The notes: a model not told the origin generated them from the sequence alone. Shown: positions 8,669 through 17,937, numbered from the stretch's first letter. The stretch is 64,000 nt of DNA from Maribacter zhoushanensis (GCF_029350975.1 NZ_JARKMR010000001.1:682001-746000); one strand, 5' to 3'. A program made the numbers and translations.

Positions 8669-10633
8669 CTACTTACTTGGCTCAAGTATCAATGTGATTT
8701 TATTGAAGTCTGCCGCTGAATTGATTATTTCTCGATATTCCTCAAATATTGAAGGATGTATAATATTGGTTCTATAATATTCATCCGCTGTAATATTGAT
8801 AACATTTTCATCTCCTTCATAATATGACAGAAAAGAAAAGAGTTCCTCTCCATCCTTTTCATATTTCTTATCAATGTTCAAATCATTTAGATTTGCAATT
8901 GTATATCCTTGTGGCACACTGATATTAATAGTACGCAAATAACTTCTTGTGTGTTCATTTTCCAGAGGAAGAACGCGCTCTTTTTCTTGATACATCTGTA
9001 CTTGAGAACCGATTAGTTCGCCTATTTTAAACAGGTATTTATTTCCTGCTTTTTCAATAAATGCCTCGGATTTCAAATCGACTTCAAATTGTATTGGTTT
9101 TATTCCAAAAAGTTCTGGATTCTCATTGACTACCTGCGTTTTTTCAACCATTATGTTTTCATTCATTGTTTTTGCAAGACCTTCAAGAATGTTTTCCCTA
9201 TCCTCACCTATAATTAAATTCATATAAGGATGAATAGGCAAAGCATAATATCCAGTAAATGAACGCTTTAATTTTATATGACTTGAAGTAATATCTTCTT
9301 TTTCAAACTGAACATCGATTACCATTTTATCTATACTTTCATCAGCATCTAAGGGTTTGATATATTTTATCTTACCTATTCCTGATTTAAAATCCCCTAC
9401 ACTTACCTCTTTTATGAAAAGACCATAATTATCAGTTAAAAAGGCTGGAGGATAACCATACCTTGATTCCATATCCGTTGGGGATAGGTAGGCTTCAAAT
9501 TTGGGAAAATAAATTAAAAAATCCGTTAAAAAATTATGGGCTTCAAAAGCTTTGTCAAATTTCAATTTCGACCTATTGGACGTGATAACAATTTCATGTT
9601 CTATATCTAGGTTTCTGAGTAGTGCCACATAGAGTTTTATTAACCCAGTAGAGCTTGCTACTTTCTTTTCAAGAATATCTTCCAAATTCGTAAGGTTCTC
9701 ATTACCTGATTCTGAGGTGATAAAACTAGATTTAATGATATTATCAATACTTCTGATTTTAGACTCTAAATCATCACCGTCATTTTTTGCAGAGGCTACA
9801 AATTCTTGAATTTGGTTGGTAGCTTTTTTACTTGGTTCATCATAATAATAGTTATAAATATTTTGAGCTACGCTGCCGTAGGAAGAAAGGTCAGTTTTAT
9901 TAGTCTTTAGGTTTTCATCCAGTTTATAAACCAAAAAACCTCGAGAAGCAGCATATGGAGCTTGCTCTTCTTTCTCTAAACGGTCTAATTTTTTTAGACT
10001 TAAATTCCAATGCAATCTATCCTTTGAAAGTGTATCTTTTGCTACCTCGGGTAAACCATTGTAAGTTTTAAACTTAAAAACCAAGTTTGATGGAGCATAT
10101 AAATCAAAGTCAACATTCTTTTTGTAGAAATCTGACTGTAAGCGAAAAGCTGTTCCACTATAACTAGGTCTTGTTTTCTCCACATAAAAGTATTCAATAA
10201 CACTACCTTTTTCTACCCCCTCAAAAGCAAAATACTTGTAGTTTTTTCCAGTTTCTTCATCCTGGGCCGTGAGGATTTTTGATTCGTCCAAGTCTATTAC
10301 TTTTCCAGATTTGGTTATTACTCTGGCCTTACTTTTTAAGAGTATTGAATTAGATGAGTAGGGCAAATAAATTTTATTGTAATCTTCTATTCTGTCATTA
10401 CTATTCAACCAAAGTGCTTTGTGTTCTAAATAATGCTCTGTAAATTCATTTTCATTTGAATAAGCAAATTCGGCAACATACTTTTCTTTGAGAGCCATCA
10501 TAGGTTCTTCATTATCAATGTCTAAGATATATTGTGGTGATTCATCCCAATTATAGCTTAAAACAAAAAGATTGTCTTGACCATAAAATGTGTTTGACAA
10601 AACAACAACAATTAGAAAACAAAAATTTTTCAT
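8669..10633 (-). CDS. DUF3857/transglutaminase-fold protein lacking the catalytic cysteine
   Basis: 654 residues with a clear signal peptide (FCFLIVVVLSNTFYGQ), so exported to the periplasm or surface. The N-terminal half resembles DUF3857 (AKARVITKSGKVIDLDES, EGVEKGSVIEYFY) and the middle has the transglutaminase-like helix and strands. Aligned by eye with the upstream paralogue, the catalytic position (GDCKDNS there) is ASSTG here (residues 326-330), so Cys is replaced by Ser. The candidate His366 and Asp387 are retained. It is therefore probably a non-enzymatic paralogue, perhaps a partner or regulator of the upstream protein; that role is inference. The gene starts 6 bp after the stop of the 10640-12598 gene and is last in a three-gene operon inside the tRNA-Asp-bounded segment. 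Confidence 0.8.
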   Translation of the reverse strand: MKNFCFLIVVVLSNTFYGQDNLFVLSYNWDESPQYILDIDNEEPMMALKEKYVAEFAYSNENEFTEHYLEHKALWLNSNDRIEDYNKIYLPYSSNSILLKSKARVITKSGKVIDLDESKILTAQDEETGKNYKYFAFEGVEKGSVIEYFYVEKTRPSYSGTAFRLQSDFYKKNVDFDLYAPSNLVFKFKTYNGLPEVAKDTLSKDRLHWNLSLKKLDRLEKEEQAPYAASRGFLVYKLDENLKTNKTDLSSYGSVAQNIYNYYYDEPSKKATNQIQEFVASAKNDGDDLESKIRSIDNIIKSSFITSESGNENLTNLEDILEKKVASSTGLIKLYVALLRNLDIEHEIVITSNRSKLKFDKAFEAHNFLTDFLIYFPKFEAYLSPTDMESRYGYPPAFLTDNYGLFIKEVSVGDFKSGIGKIKYIKPLDADESIDKMVIDVQFEKEDITSSHIKLKRSFTGYYALPIHPYMNLIIGEDRENILEGLAKTMNENIMVEKTQVVNENPELFGIKPIQFEVDLKSEAFIEKAGNKYLFKIGELIGSQVQMYQEKERVLPLENEHTRSYLRTINISVPQGYTIANLNDLNIDKKYEKDGEELFSFLSYYEGDENVINITADEYYRTNIIHPSIFEEYREIINSAADFNKITLILEPSK

Positions 10634-10639
10634 TCTACT

Positions 10640-12598
10640 TTATTTTTTCTTTAATACCACCACTTCCTTGTATTGACGCTCTACCTTTTTCACAAGTTGA
10701 TTCACGACTTTTTGAGCCTCAGAATCAAAAACCAGAGCATTTAGTCGAAAGTTGTGTTTATATATAATTTGGTTTCCTTTTAATTTATAATAAATACTAC
10801 TATCAAAGTATTGACTTGTAATATCTACGCCTTCAGGCAAATAGTCAACTTCATAACCATCAGGAATATTTAGTACATAATGGTACTGAACACTGTCTAA
10901 ATAGTCGTGTTCAAGTGGTACTTGACGTTTTTTATCCGTTTTTATATTTGAAACGATAGTTTTGCTCAAATTCATATTAACATAGATTTCATCTCCTAAC
11001 ACTTTGACATAATTTGGAATATTAAAATCATAATCTACAATGAAGTCATTATCGTAACTATATTTATTCGTTTCCTGAAACTTATCAATTAGGAAGCTAT
11101 TGTTGCCCTTTCGAAAGACCGAGTTGTACAATTGAAGAAGTTCGGTCTTAGTTTCCTTTTTTTCTAGATTATAGAAAAAATCCATTTTTCCGTATCCTGA
11201 TAACTCGGACTTTGATTTTCCTTTTAGATTAGTTCCATCCAATTCGATAATGGCATTATCCTTATACCAGTTTTTTGAAGGGTCAATAATTGGAACTTTT
11301 TTAATCATAAAAGAATCTTGACCTACTGAAACTAAAGCTTCTTTTCCCTGAATGAATGAACTAGGTATTTCTATGGGGTTGTACCTGCCTGTTGCATCTA
11401 AGAAATAAGATTTTCCCTGATATTCATAATGTAAAATCATGTGATTATCTGCCGATGGTGTAGGAACGTCATTATAACTATAAGGAATACTTCTCGTGCC
11501 GATCCAAGTTAAGTTTCCTTCAATACCGGCGATATTGAGCATTTTCAGTAATAGGCTTGAGTTATCTTTACAATCGCCATACTTTTTATAAAACACCTCA
11601 TTAGCTTCTCTAGGCACAAAACCGCCTAAGGCATATTCAAAAGCTATATATTTTACGTTCTCTTGAGTCCAATAGTAAATGGCTCTGACTTTTTCCAACT
11701 CATTTTCCTTGTCTGCGATAAGGCTTTCAACAAGCTGAACCAGTTCTTTTGGTGGTATTTCTTTATTTAAATCTTTTACTAAAGAAAAATACCATTCGTA
11801 AAGGTTTGAGACATTTTCCAATAGTTTTATGGTCTCCCCATCTTGCTCATAAGAAACTATAATTGGAATAATATGGGGTAATATGTTTTTATAATCAGGA
11901 GCTTTGTCCTCATACTTAAATTCGTCTGTGTTTTTTATTTGCCAAGTATAAATGTTTTGTTTTCTCGTCTTTTTTTCCGTGAATTCAACCGAGATACCTT
12001 CCATATTGATTTTTTCAAATCGTAGATGTACATTTTTATCTGATACAATGGTGAATTTGTTATTTTCAATCGGATAAAAACTGCCAAAATAAAAAGCACT
12101 TAAAAAACGTGGATTTTTAATCGTTTGCTTATAATTCAGTTTTGTTTTTGCACCTTTCCCAAGGCTGGGAAAAATAAAGTTAATAGACTTAACATCATCA
12201 TAGAATGAACCATCCAATTCATCCTTATCCTTAAAATCAGAAACTTTTAACTCTTCATATTTGTTATCCTTAACAATAAATGATGATGCCTCTATTTTAT
12301 CCAATTCATAGAAAGAAGAATAATTCAAAGATTGCTTCGCATCATACTTGGCACTCTCATAAAGGTATAAGTCTTCTTCAATAGACTCTTTAGATATCAC
12401 AAATTGACCTCTTTCAATACCAATTTTCAAGACGGTTTCTTGGTTTAACCTAACAGACTGGGAATTTGGATATTGTTCCTTGTATTTGTCATAATTTAAT
12501 GCAGTTTGAGCATAAGAAATAGACCCAATTAGTAATAATAAAAGTGATGTTATCCTCAAATTCTTTTTATTTAGACGTGGATGAAATAATGTCTCCAT
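10640..12598 (-). CDS. Exported DUF3857 and transglutaminase-domain protein
   Basis: About 652 residues. I chose the ATG at 12598; a TTG seven codons upstream (12619) and a TTG just before the hydrophobic stretch are alternatives. A signal peptide is visible (LRITSLLLLLIGSISYAQ). DUF3857 occupies roughly residues 50-240. The transglutaminase-like core follows, with YGDCKDNSSLLL (Cys343), HMILHYEY (His386) and YFLDATGRYNP (Asp401), a complete Cys-His-Asp triad. Family members act on peptide amide bonds (cross-linking, deamidation or proteolysis); the substrate here is unknown. The start overlaps the end of the upstream TPR/MORN gene by 32 bp, which implies translational coupling. Confidence 0.88.
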   Translation of the reverse strand: METLFHPRLNKKNLRITSLLLLLIGSISYAQTALNYDKYKEQYPNSQSVRLNQETVLKIGIERGQFVISKESIEEDLYLYESAKYDAKQSLNYSSFYELDKIEASSFIVKDNKYEELKVSDFKDKDELDGSFYDDVKSINFIFPSLGKGAKTKLNYKQTIKNPRFLSAFYFGSFYPIENNKFTIVSDKNVHLRFEKINMEGISVEFTEKKTRKQNIYTWQIKNTDEFKYEDKAPDYKNILPHIIPIIVSYEQDGETIKLLENVSNLYEWYFSLVKDLNKEIPPKELVQLVESLIADKENELEKVRAIYYWTQENVKYIAFEYALGGFVPREANEVFYKKYGDCKDNSSLLLKMLNIAGIEGNLTWIGTRSIPYSYNDVPTPSADNHMILHYEYQGKSYFLDATGRYNPIEIPSSFIQGKEALVSVGQDSFMIKKVPIIDPSKNWYKDNAIIELDGTNLKGKSKSELSGYGKMDFFYNLEKKETKTELLQLYNSVFRKGNNSFLIDKFQETNKYSYDNDFIVDYDFNIPNYVKVLGDEIYVNMNLSKTIVSNIKTDKKRQVPLEHDYLDSVQYHYVLNIPDGYEVDYLPEGVDITSQYFDSSIYYKLKGNQIIYKHNFRLNALVFDSEAQKVVNQLVKKVERQYKEVVVLKKK

Positions 12599-15500
12599 TA
12601 AGGTAGGTTTCTTCAACAATTAATTTCCCGTCTTTATCATATTTCTTGGTGCTGCCCTCTTTTACATTATGCAAGTAAGTTTCTTCCTTTTTCAAATTCC
12701 TATTCTCGAAATACTCTTTAACAATACCGTTTAGATTACCCAATTGATAAGATTGTTCCTTTCGTATTGAGCCATTAGGGAAATACTCTGTTCTTTTACC
12801 ATTAAACTCGCCATCTATGTACGACACTTTCTCTAACAATTGTCCAGAGTAATAATACTCTTCAAAGTTATTTATGAGGTACCCATTTTTATATTCCATC
12901 TCCCTAGAAATAGAACCGTTGTTATAATAAGTTGTGATTTTACCTGATTCATTATCAATTGGAATAATTGGTACTTCCTTGGCGTTTGTATCTAGATAAC
13001 TATACCCTATTAAACGACCGTGCTCATAAAACCTAACCAATTGTAATTCTCCGGTTGGACTGAAATCTTCTCTTCTTCCATGTCTTTGGTCATCATTATA
13101 TTGTCCTTTAGATTGGACTTTTCCATTTTTATGATAGTGAATAACCTCTTTTTGTAATTTGCCTGATTGATAGTTGTATTCGCTTTCTAAAGTTCCATCT
13201 TCGTAATAATAAATATAATCGCCTTGCAACTCTCCATAAACATAGTTTGCTTTTGTTTCGATATTTCCATTATCATGGTACCAAATTAATTCTCCATGTA
13301 ATTTACCATTTAAATATTGACCTTGCATTACTTTTCTTCCATAAAAATCAGAAAAAGAGAATGGCCCATGTCTAACACCATTAACATAGGTTAATTTAGT
13401 ACTTGGTTCGTTACTACTGTGCTGATAGACCAATTCATAATTCTCGTTTTCATTCTCGTAGTTAATGGAGTATGAAATATTACTACCGTTTACATCATAA
13501 AAAATGTCTTTAATCTGATTACCATAATTATAAATGCTTGCTTGTAATTTAACCCCTTTACCCGAAAAAAAAAGTTGTTCCCCATGCAGCGACCCTTTAT
13601 GGTAAAAGTTGATTTCCGTAATATTGCCCTTTGGATTATATGACCTCCATTCTCCATGCATATTGTCTTTCTTGTACCAACCTTGCCTATTAATTTTACC
13701 GTTTTTGTGATAGTTCACATAGTATCCTATTAAACTATCATTTTTGTATTTCGAAATAGACTTTAACTTTTGGTTTGGATAATATATTTTATATTCCCCT
13801 TGCAACTTGTCTTCTTCATATATCCCTTCATCTGTCAAAATCCCATGGGGAGAATAATATTTCCATTTACCTTTCTTTCCTCCTTTAATATCATATTGAC
13901 CTTCAGATTTTATTTTACCATGAGGTGAATAGCCTTTATAATAAAACTCACCTCCTTTTTTTCTATTTTCTTCGATTAAACTGCCTTCTTTGTCAAAGTA
14001 CTTATAGGCAATGAACTCTCCTTTACGATACTCAAAAATATAGTGTAATTTTCCATCGGTATCATAATATTTATACTCACCTTCGATTTCTCCATCGTCG
14101 TTATAGTTAAAATCACTTTCTAACTTGCCATTACTATAAAAAGTTTGCCACCTTCCTACATAATCACCTTTAGAAGTCTTTCCAATCTCCTTCGGAGAAC
14201 CGTTAGGATAGAATAACTTGTAGGAGCCATCTACAAATCCATCTTTACTGTTTAAATCTGTATCCAAAGCCCCGTTTAAATAATATTTTATCTCTTGCCC
14301 ATTGGCCTTTCCGTTTTTAAAATTTATTTTAGAACTTATCTGTCCCGTGGGGAAGTATTCAATATATTCTTCTTTTATATCACCATTAATATAATCGGCT
14401 TGAGCTTTCAATAGCTCGGCACCTACATCATGATATGCTTTATAAAGACCGTTTAATTTTCCATCTTTAAAGTATTTTTTTTGCTGTAATGCTCCTTTTT
14501 CATTGAAGTATAAATATGCTCCATTTAAATTACCGCTGATATAATTAGCGACAATTTTTTGTCTGCCATTATCGTAAAACTCAATATTACTGCCATTAAG
14601 TTTTCCATCTAAGTATTGAGCAGTTTCTCGAATTTTTCCTTGATTGTTATAAAACGTCCAATCTCCGCTTCTGTCTCCATTTGAATTAAATTCACCTTTT
14701 GCTGTAAGCCTACCTTCTTTAGTAAATAATTCCCACGGTCCAAGAATAACATCTCCTTTCGTTTCTCCAATACCTTGAAGATACCCGTCATCAAAATAAT
14801 AGGTCAAGTTTTCTTCAATGCTATTTTGCTCAATAGTATTCTTTTTAACAATTTCAGCCCATTTTTTTTTAGATAAGTCAAAAAACTCAGTAATCTCAGA
14901 CTTTTTTTTCTCAATAACTTTCTTATAGGTTTCGTTCTCGATAGAATATGAAAGTGTATAACTAAAAACATCAAAATATCCGTTATCATTTATCCATTTA
15001 TAAAATGGAACAAATTTCGTGTCCCAAAATCCCCCGTTCCCAGAAAAGTTTTTTATCGATTCTAAAAGGGCATGATTTTGTCTGGTTAATGCAATGTCAA
15101 TTTCGTTGCCTGTATCATACTTTTCGTTCAGGGCAATACGATTATTGATAATTAAATCAATCTCTTCAAATGATTCATCATCATCTGAAATTTTAAGGTT
15201 AGGATTTTTAGAATTATCATTCTTGCTTTTGACAATATTGTTCAAAGATTTTAAGGTATTAAATGCATTGCCAGCATCGGGCTCAAGTAACAAATACATA
15301 TTGTAAGACATTAAGGCTTGACTCATTTTTTCTTGCCTGTAACAGATATTACCCAATTGTAAATAGGAGTTTTTATAAAATGGATCAAGAAGAATTGCCA
15401 TTTGATATGCTGCTATTGCCTCCTCTATCTCTCCAATTGCTTCCAAAGAAACCCCTTTGTTGTACCATAAGGTTTTGTTTTGTGAAAATCGTTTAAGCCC

Positions 15501-15872
15501 TTCTGTGCAAGTATTGAGAGCTTCTTGATTTTTATCTTGTCCCAATAGTACAGCCACTTTATTTATATAAAATGAACTGTGTAAATCATAGCATTCAGTA
15601 TCGAGGCCTTCATCTATTACTTCTATGGCCTTATCATACTTTTTAAGAGTCATTAAATAGTAAGACTTCGATACCAGTACCGTACAATACGTAGAATCAT
15701 TTTTGTTAATTTGATTGAGATGGTCTATTGCTTGTTCATATTCCTTCTTTTCTATAGTCTCTTTCAATTTTTCCTTTACTGAATCATAATCTATGAACGG
15801 AATTTTTTCTTGTGCGTTACTAAGGAGGCTAAATAGTAAAATTGGTAGTAGGAGTAGGTTTTTTTTCTTCAT
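12567..15872 (-). CDS. Exported TPR plus MORN/YwqK-repeat protein
   Basis: 1101 residues with a signal peptide (NLLLLPILLFSLLSNAQ). Residues about 25-210 form TPR-like helical repeats (YEQAIDHLNQINKND, ALNTCTEGLKRFSQN, GEIEEAIAAYQMAILLDPF). A linker follows, then from about residue 355 to the end come some two dozen short beta repeats of the MORN/YwqK type (pattern G.W..Y...G.l......dG.l.G....Y..nG). YwqK-family proteins are annotated as antitoxins in some databases, but this length and the signal peptide fit an exported scaffold or binding protein better. It is first in the operon and overlaps the transglutaminase gene. The base composition looks AT-rich (many Lys, Asn, Ile, Tyr codons). Function unknown. 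Confidence 0.85.
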   Translation of the reverse strand: MKKKNLLLLPILLFSLLSNAQEKIPFIDYDSVKEKLKETIEKKEYEQAIDHLNQINKNDSTYCTVLVSKSYYLMTLKKYDKAIEVIDEGLDTECYDLHSSFYINKVAVLLGQDKNQEALNTCTEGLKRFSQNKTLWYNKGVSLEAIGEIEEAIAAYQMAILLDPFYKNSYLQLGNICYRQEKMSQALMSYNMYLLLEPDAGNAFNTLKSLNNIVKSKNDNSKNPNLKISDDDESFEEIDLIINNRIALNEKYDTGNEIDIALTRQNHALLESIKNFSGNGGFWDTKFVPFYKWINDNGYFDVFSYTLSYSIENETYKKVIEKKKSEITEFFDLSKKKWAEIVKKNTIEQNSIEENLTYYFDDGYLQGIGETKGDVILGPWELFTKEGRLTAKGEFNSNGDRSGDWTFYNNQGKIRETAQYLDGKLNGSNIEFYDNGRQKIVANYISGNLNGAYLYFNEKGALQQKKYFKDGKLNGLYKAYHDVGAELLKAQADYINGDIKEEYIEYFPTGQISSKINFKNGKANGQEIKYYLNGALDTDLNSKDGFVDGSYKLFYPNGSPKEIGKTSKGDYVGRWQTFYSNGKLESDFNYNDDGEIEGEYKYYDTDGKLHYIFEYRKGEFIAYKYFDKEGSLIEENRKKGGEFYYKGYSPHGKIKSEGQYDIKGGKKGKWKYYSPHGILTDEGIYEEDKLQGEYKIYYPNQKLKSISKYKNDSLIGYYVNYHKNGKINRQGWYKKDNMHGEWRSYNPKGNITEINFYHKGSLHGEQLFFSGKGVKLQASIYNYGNQIKDIFYDVNGSNISYSINYENENENYELVYQHSSNEPSTKLTYVNGVRHGPFSFSDFYGRKVMQGQYLNGKLHGELIWYHDNGNIETKANYVYGELQGDYIYYYEDGTLESEYNYQSGKLQKEVIHYHKNGKVQSKGQYNDDQRHGRREDFSPTGELQLVRFYEHGRLIGYSYLDTNAKEVPIIPIDNESGKITTYYNNGSISREMEYKNGYLINNFEEYYYSGQLLEKVSYIDGEFNGKRTEYFPNGSIRKEQSYQLGNLNGIVKEYFENRNLKKEETYLHNVKEGSTKKYDKDGKLIVEETYLNGDIISSTSK

Positions 15873-15947
15873 TTCTCAAATATAAAAAAGCAAGAGGTGT
15901 TTCCGTAATTTTTGTAAGTAATTTCGATATTTAGTATTTAAAATCGA

Positions 15948-16160
15948 TTATAGTATTTTAAGAATTTTCTCTTTTATAAGTGCTTCTTTTTTAGAATCTA
16001 ATTCTTCTGCATAAACGAGTTTCCAGGGTCCTTTGTTTTTGGTGTATGTTGTTTTACCTTGATTATGTTGTTCCAGTCGCATGGTATAATCTGTAGAATA
16101 TCCTTTGTAGTAGACATCGTGCGAAGCAGAATAAATAATGTATACGTAGTGATTGGTCAT
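15948..16160 (-). CDS. Short GIY-YIG nuclease-family protein, C-terminally truncated
   Basis: 70 residues. The N-terminus carries the GIY-YIG fold signature (YVYIIYSASHDVYYKGYS, then RLEQHNQGKTTYTKNKGPW and KKEALIKEK). Proteins of this UPF0213-like group normally continue some 10-20 residues after the KEK helix; here the frame stops at KILKIL. The Tyr-Lys-Gly variant of the second half-motif also occurs in Bacteroidota homologues. The gene starts 20 bp from the direct repeat next to tRNA-Asp, at the inner edge of the candidate island. It may be a decayed remnant or a functional short version; activity is uncertain. Confidence 0.65.
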   Translation of the reverse strand: MTNHYVYIIYSASHDVYYKGYSTDYTMRLEQHNQGKTTYTKNKGPWKLVYAEELDSKKEALIKEKILKIL

Positions 16161-16179
16161 AAAACAGAAAAAAGGTTGT

Positions 16180-16237
16180 AAACTAAAAAAGCTCTCAATT
16201 TCTTGAGAGCTTTTTGCGGTCTGGACGGGACTCGAAC
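16180..16237. repeat. Proximal direct repeat (candidate att site) overlapping tRNA-Asp 3' end
   Basis: 58 bp matching 8513-8569 with one substitution and one extra T. It includes the transcription terminator of tRNA-Asp and the last 21 nt of the intact tRNA. Together with the distal copy it bounds about 7.6 kb. Confidence 0.8.
16186..16215 (-). terminator. Terminator of tRNA-Asp
   Basis: Inverted repeat GCTCTCAA / TTGAGAGC with a 4-nt loop, flanked by A-runs on one side and T-runs on the other, so it can act on both strands. It lies directly after the tRNA 3' end on the minus strand. A nearly identical copy is present at about 8518-8547. Confidence 0.8.
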
Positions 16238-16290
16238 CCGCGACCCCCTGCGTGACAGGCAGGTATTCTAACCAACTGAACTACCAGACC
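16217..16290 (-). tRNA. tRNA-Asp (GTC)
   Basis: The minus strand folds into a standard 74-nt cloverleaf: acceptor GGTCTGG / CCAGACC with discriminator G, D arm with AGTTCAGTTGGTTAGA, anticodon arm with loop CTGTCAC (anticodon GTC), and T arm CGGGTTCGAGTCCCG. No CCA is encoded. The 3' end overlaps the direct repeat described above. Confidence 0.97.
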
Positions 16291-16362
16291 GTGGCGTTTA
16301 GCGAGTGCAAATATATGTGGTTTATTTAATTGCACAAACATTTTTTTTACTTTTTTTTCAAT

Positions 16363-17292
16363 CTAGAGAAATTTATTTCTTTCTACGAGAAAAGTATTGA
16401 GCACTGTTGAGAAATCTCGGTGTATATCTATGTCTACATATTTGATTTTATATTGGGCGCATTTCATTTTTATGTCAGATAAATAAGCTGTAATACGTTC
16501 ATTGTAAGCTTCTTTAATATTATCGGCATATAAGTCTATATGTTCGCCGGTTTCTACGTCGACAAATCTTTTGGGCGTATTTTCAAAATTGAAGTTTAAT
16601 TCACGATTTTTATCCATCGGATGAAAAAGTACAACATCGTGCTTATTATATTTCAAATGACGGAGCGCTTCGAACAATTCATCATCATTTTTTTCGGTTT
16701 GAAACATGTCGGTAAACAGGAAAATGAGACTTCTACGTTTAATATTTTCTGCAATTTGATGTAAATAGGTATAGGTATTTGTCTCTTTTGGCGGATTTTT
16801 AGCCATGCCAACGGCACTTAATTGTGCCAATAACATTTGAAAATGACGCTCGCTACCTTTTTCTGGAGCATAATAATTATAGGCATCAGAATAAATACTC
16901 AAACCAACAGCATCACGCTGCCTTTTAAGCACGTTCATCAGCGCAGCGATTGCTAAGACGCTAAATCCTATTTTATTTAAGGAATCGATGCTTAAATTAT
17001 CGACCTGTGGATAATACATAGACGCAGAGTTGTCCAATATCATATGGCACCTTAAATTGGTTTCCTCTTCATACCGTTTGGTGTAGAGTTTGTCTGTCTT
17101 GGCAAAAAGCTTCCAGTCTATATGTTTGGTGCTTTCACCATTGTTATAGATTTTATGTTCGGCAAATTCAGCAGAAAACCCATGAAATGGACTCCTGTGT
17201 ATACCGCTAATGAACCCTTCTACAACTTGATTGGCAAGAAGCTCTAGGTTAGAGAATAATGATGATTTGTTTAATTCTGATTGTAGATTCAC
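16363..17292 (-). CDS. DUF58 domain-containing protein
   Basis: 309 residues, no membrane segment. The family signature is visible: FISGIHRSPFHGFSAEFAEH, then Y..G...KHIDWKLFAKT, the acidic RYEEETNL, and a von Willebrand A-like metal site LDNSASM. By family knowledge these cytosolic proteins often work next to MoxR ATPases and other vWA proteins in Bacteroidota; no MoxR gene is in this window. The gene lies downstream of trxA in the same direction, separated from it by a strong terminator at 17356-17385, so it probably has its own promoter. Confidence 0.88.
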   Translation of the reverse strand: MNLQSELNKSSLFSNLELLANQVVEGFISGIHRSPFHGFSAEFAEHKIYNNGESTKHIDWKLFAKTDKLYTKRYEEETNLRCHMILDNSASMYYPQVDNLSIDSLNKIGFSVLAIAALMNVLKRQRDAVGLSIYSDAYNYYAPEKGSERHFQMLLAQLSAVGMAKNPPKETNTYTYLHQIAENIKRRSLIFLFTDMFQTEKNDDELFEALRHLKYNKHDVVLFHPMDKNRELNFNFENTPKRFVDVETGEHIDLYADNIKEAYNERITAYLSDIKMKCAQYKIKYVDIDIHRDFSTVLNTFLVERNKFL

Positions 17293-17355
17293 AATTCTAA
17301 AGATACTAAAGACGGTTTAACTTTAAGGATGGTAATAATTAAAATTGTCCCAAAT

Positions 17356-17385
17356 AAAAAGAGCTGGCATATGCCAGCTCTTTTT
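17356..17385 (-). terminator. trxA terminator
   Basis: A 30-bp perfect palindrome centred on GAGCTGGCATATGCCAGCTC, with A5 on one side and T5 on the other. It lies 24 bp beyond the trxA stop and is symmetrical, so it may also act on the opposite strand. Confidence 0.88.
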
Positions 17386-17409
17386 ATATTTTATATAAGT
17401 CTATGAAGC

Positions 17410-17727
17410 TTACAAAGCTGCGTCTATAGCATCTGTATAAACTTTCTTAGGTGATACACCTACTTGTCTGCTTACAATTTCACCACCTTTGAATACTAAT
17501 ACAGTAGGTATGTTACGTACCCCGTATTTAGCGGCGAATTCTTGATTTGCATCTACATCAACTTTACCAACAACAGCTTTGCCGTCATATTCAGTACTAA
17601 CTTCGTCAATGATAGGACCTACCATACGACAAGGACCGCACCATGCTGCCCAAAAATCTACTACTACTGGTTTATCGCTTTTTAATACTACCTCGTCAAA
17701 AGTAGCATCTGTTATTTCTAATGCCAT
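17410..17727 (-). CDS. trxA: Thioredoxin
   Basis: 105 residues, cytosolic, the usual thioredoxin length. The active site WCGPC is at residues 29-33, and the cis-proline region NIPTVLVFKGGE and the buried Asp (VVDFWAAW) are in place. It reduces protein disulfides using thioredoxin reductase. It lies downstream of dnaE on the same strand with a 210-bp gap. A TAAATTTG box lies upstream of the ATG and may be the -7 element of its own promoter. Confidence 0.97.
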   Translation of the reverse strand: MALEITDATFDEVVLKSDKPVVVDFWAAWCGPCRMVGPIIDEVSTEYDGKAVVGKVDVDANQEFAAKYGVRNIPTVLVFKGGEIVSRQVGVSPKKVYTDAIDAAL

Positions 17728-17937
17728 CTTAATTTCTTTTATTGATTATGCAAATTTAGTCAATTATTCTTCTGTTTCCTTACAGCTTGGCAATTCGTTT
17801 TGCCTATTCAGGTATCAAGCTAATTTATATATTTATATAGTTCTTTTCTTACATAGAGTCGTTGGTCATAAAATACAGTTAGCGATTCTAATATGTGAAT
17901 TTTACTATTTCAATAGTCAAATATGATACTCGTTGCT

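Noticed and set aside
12567-15872. Toxin-antitoxin system based on the YwqK similarity
   Set aside because: The protein is exported, very large, and no toxin-like gene is adjacent; the repeat similarity alone does not support it.
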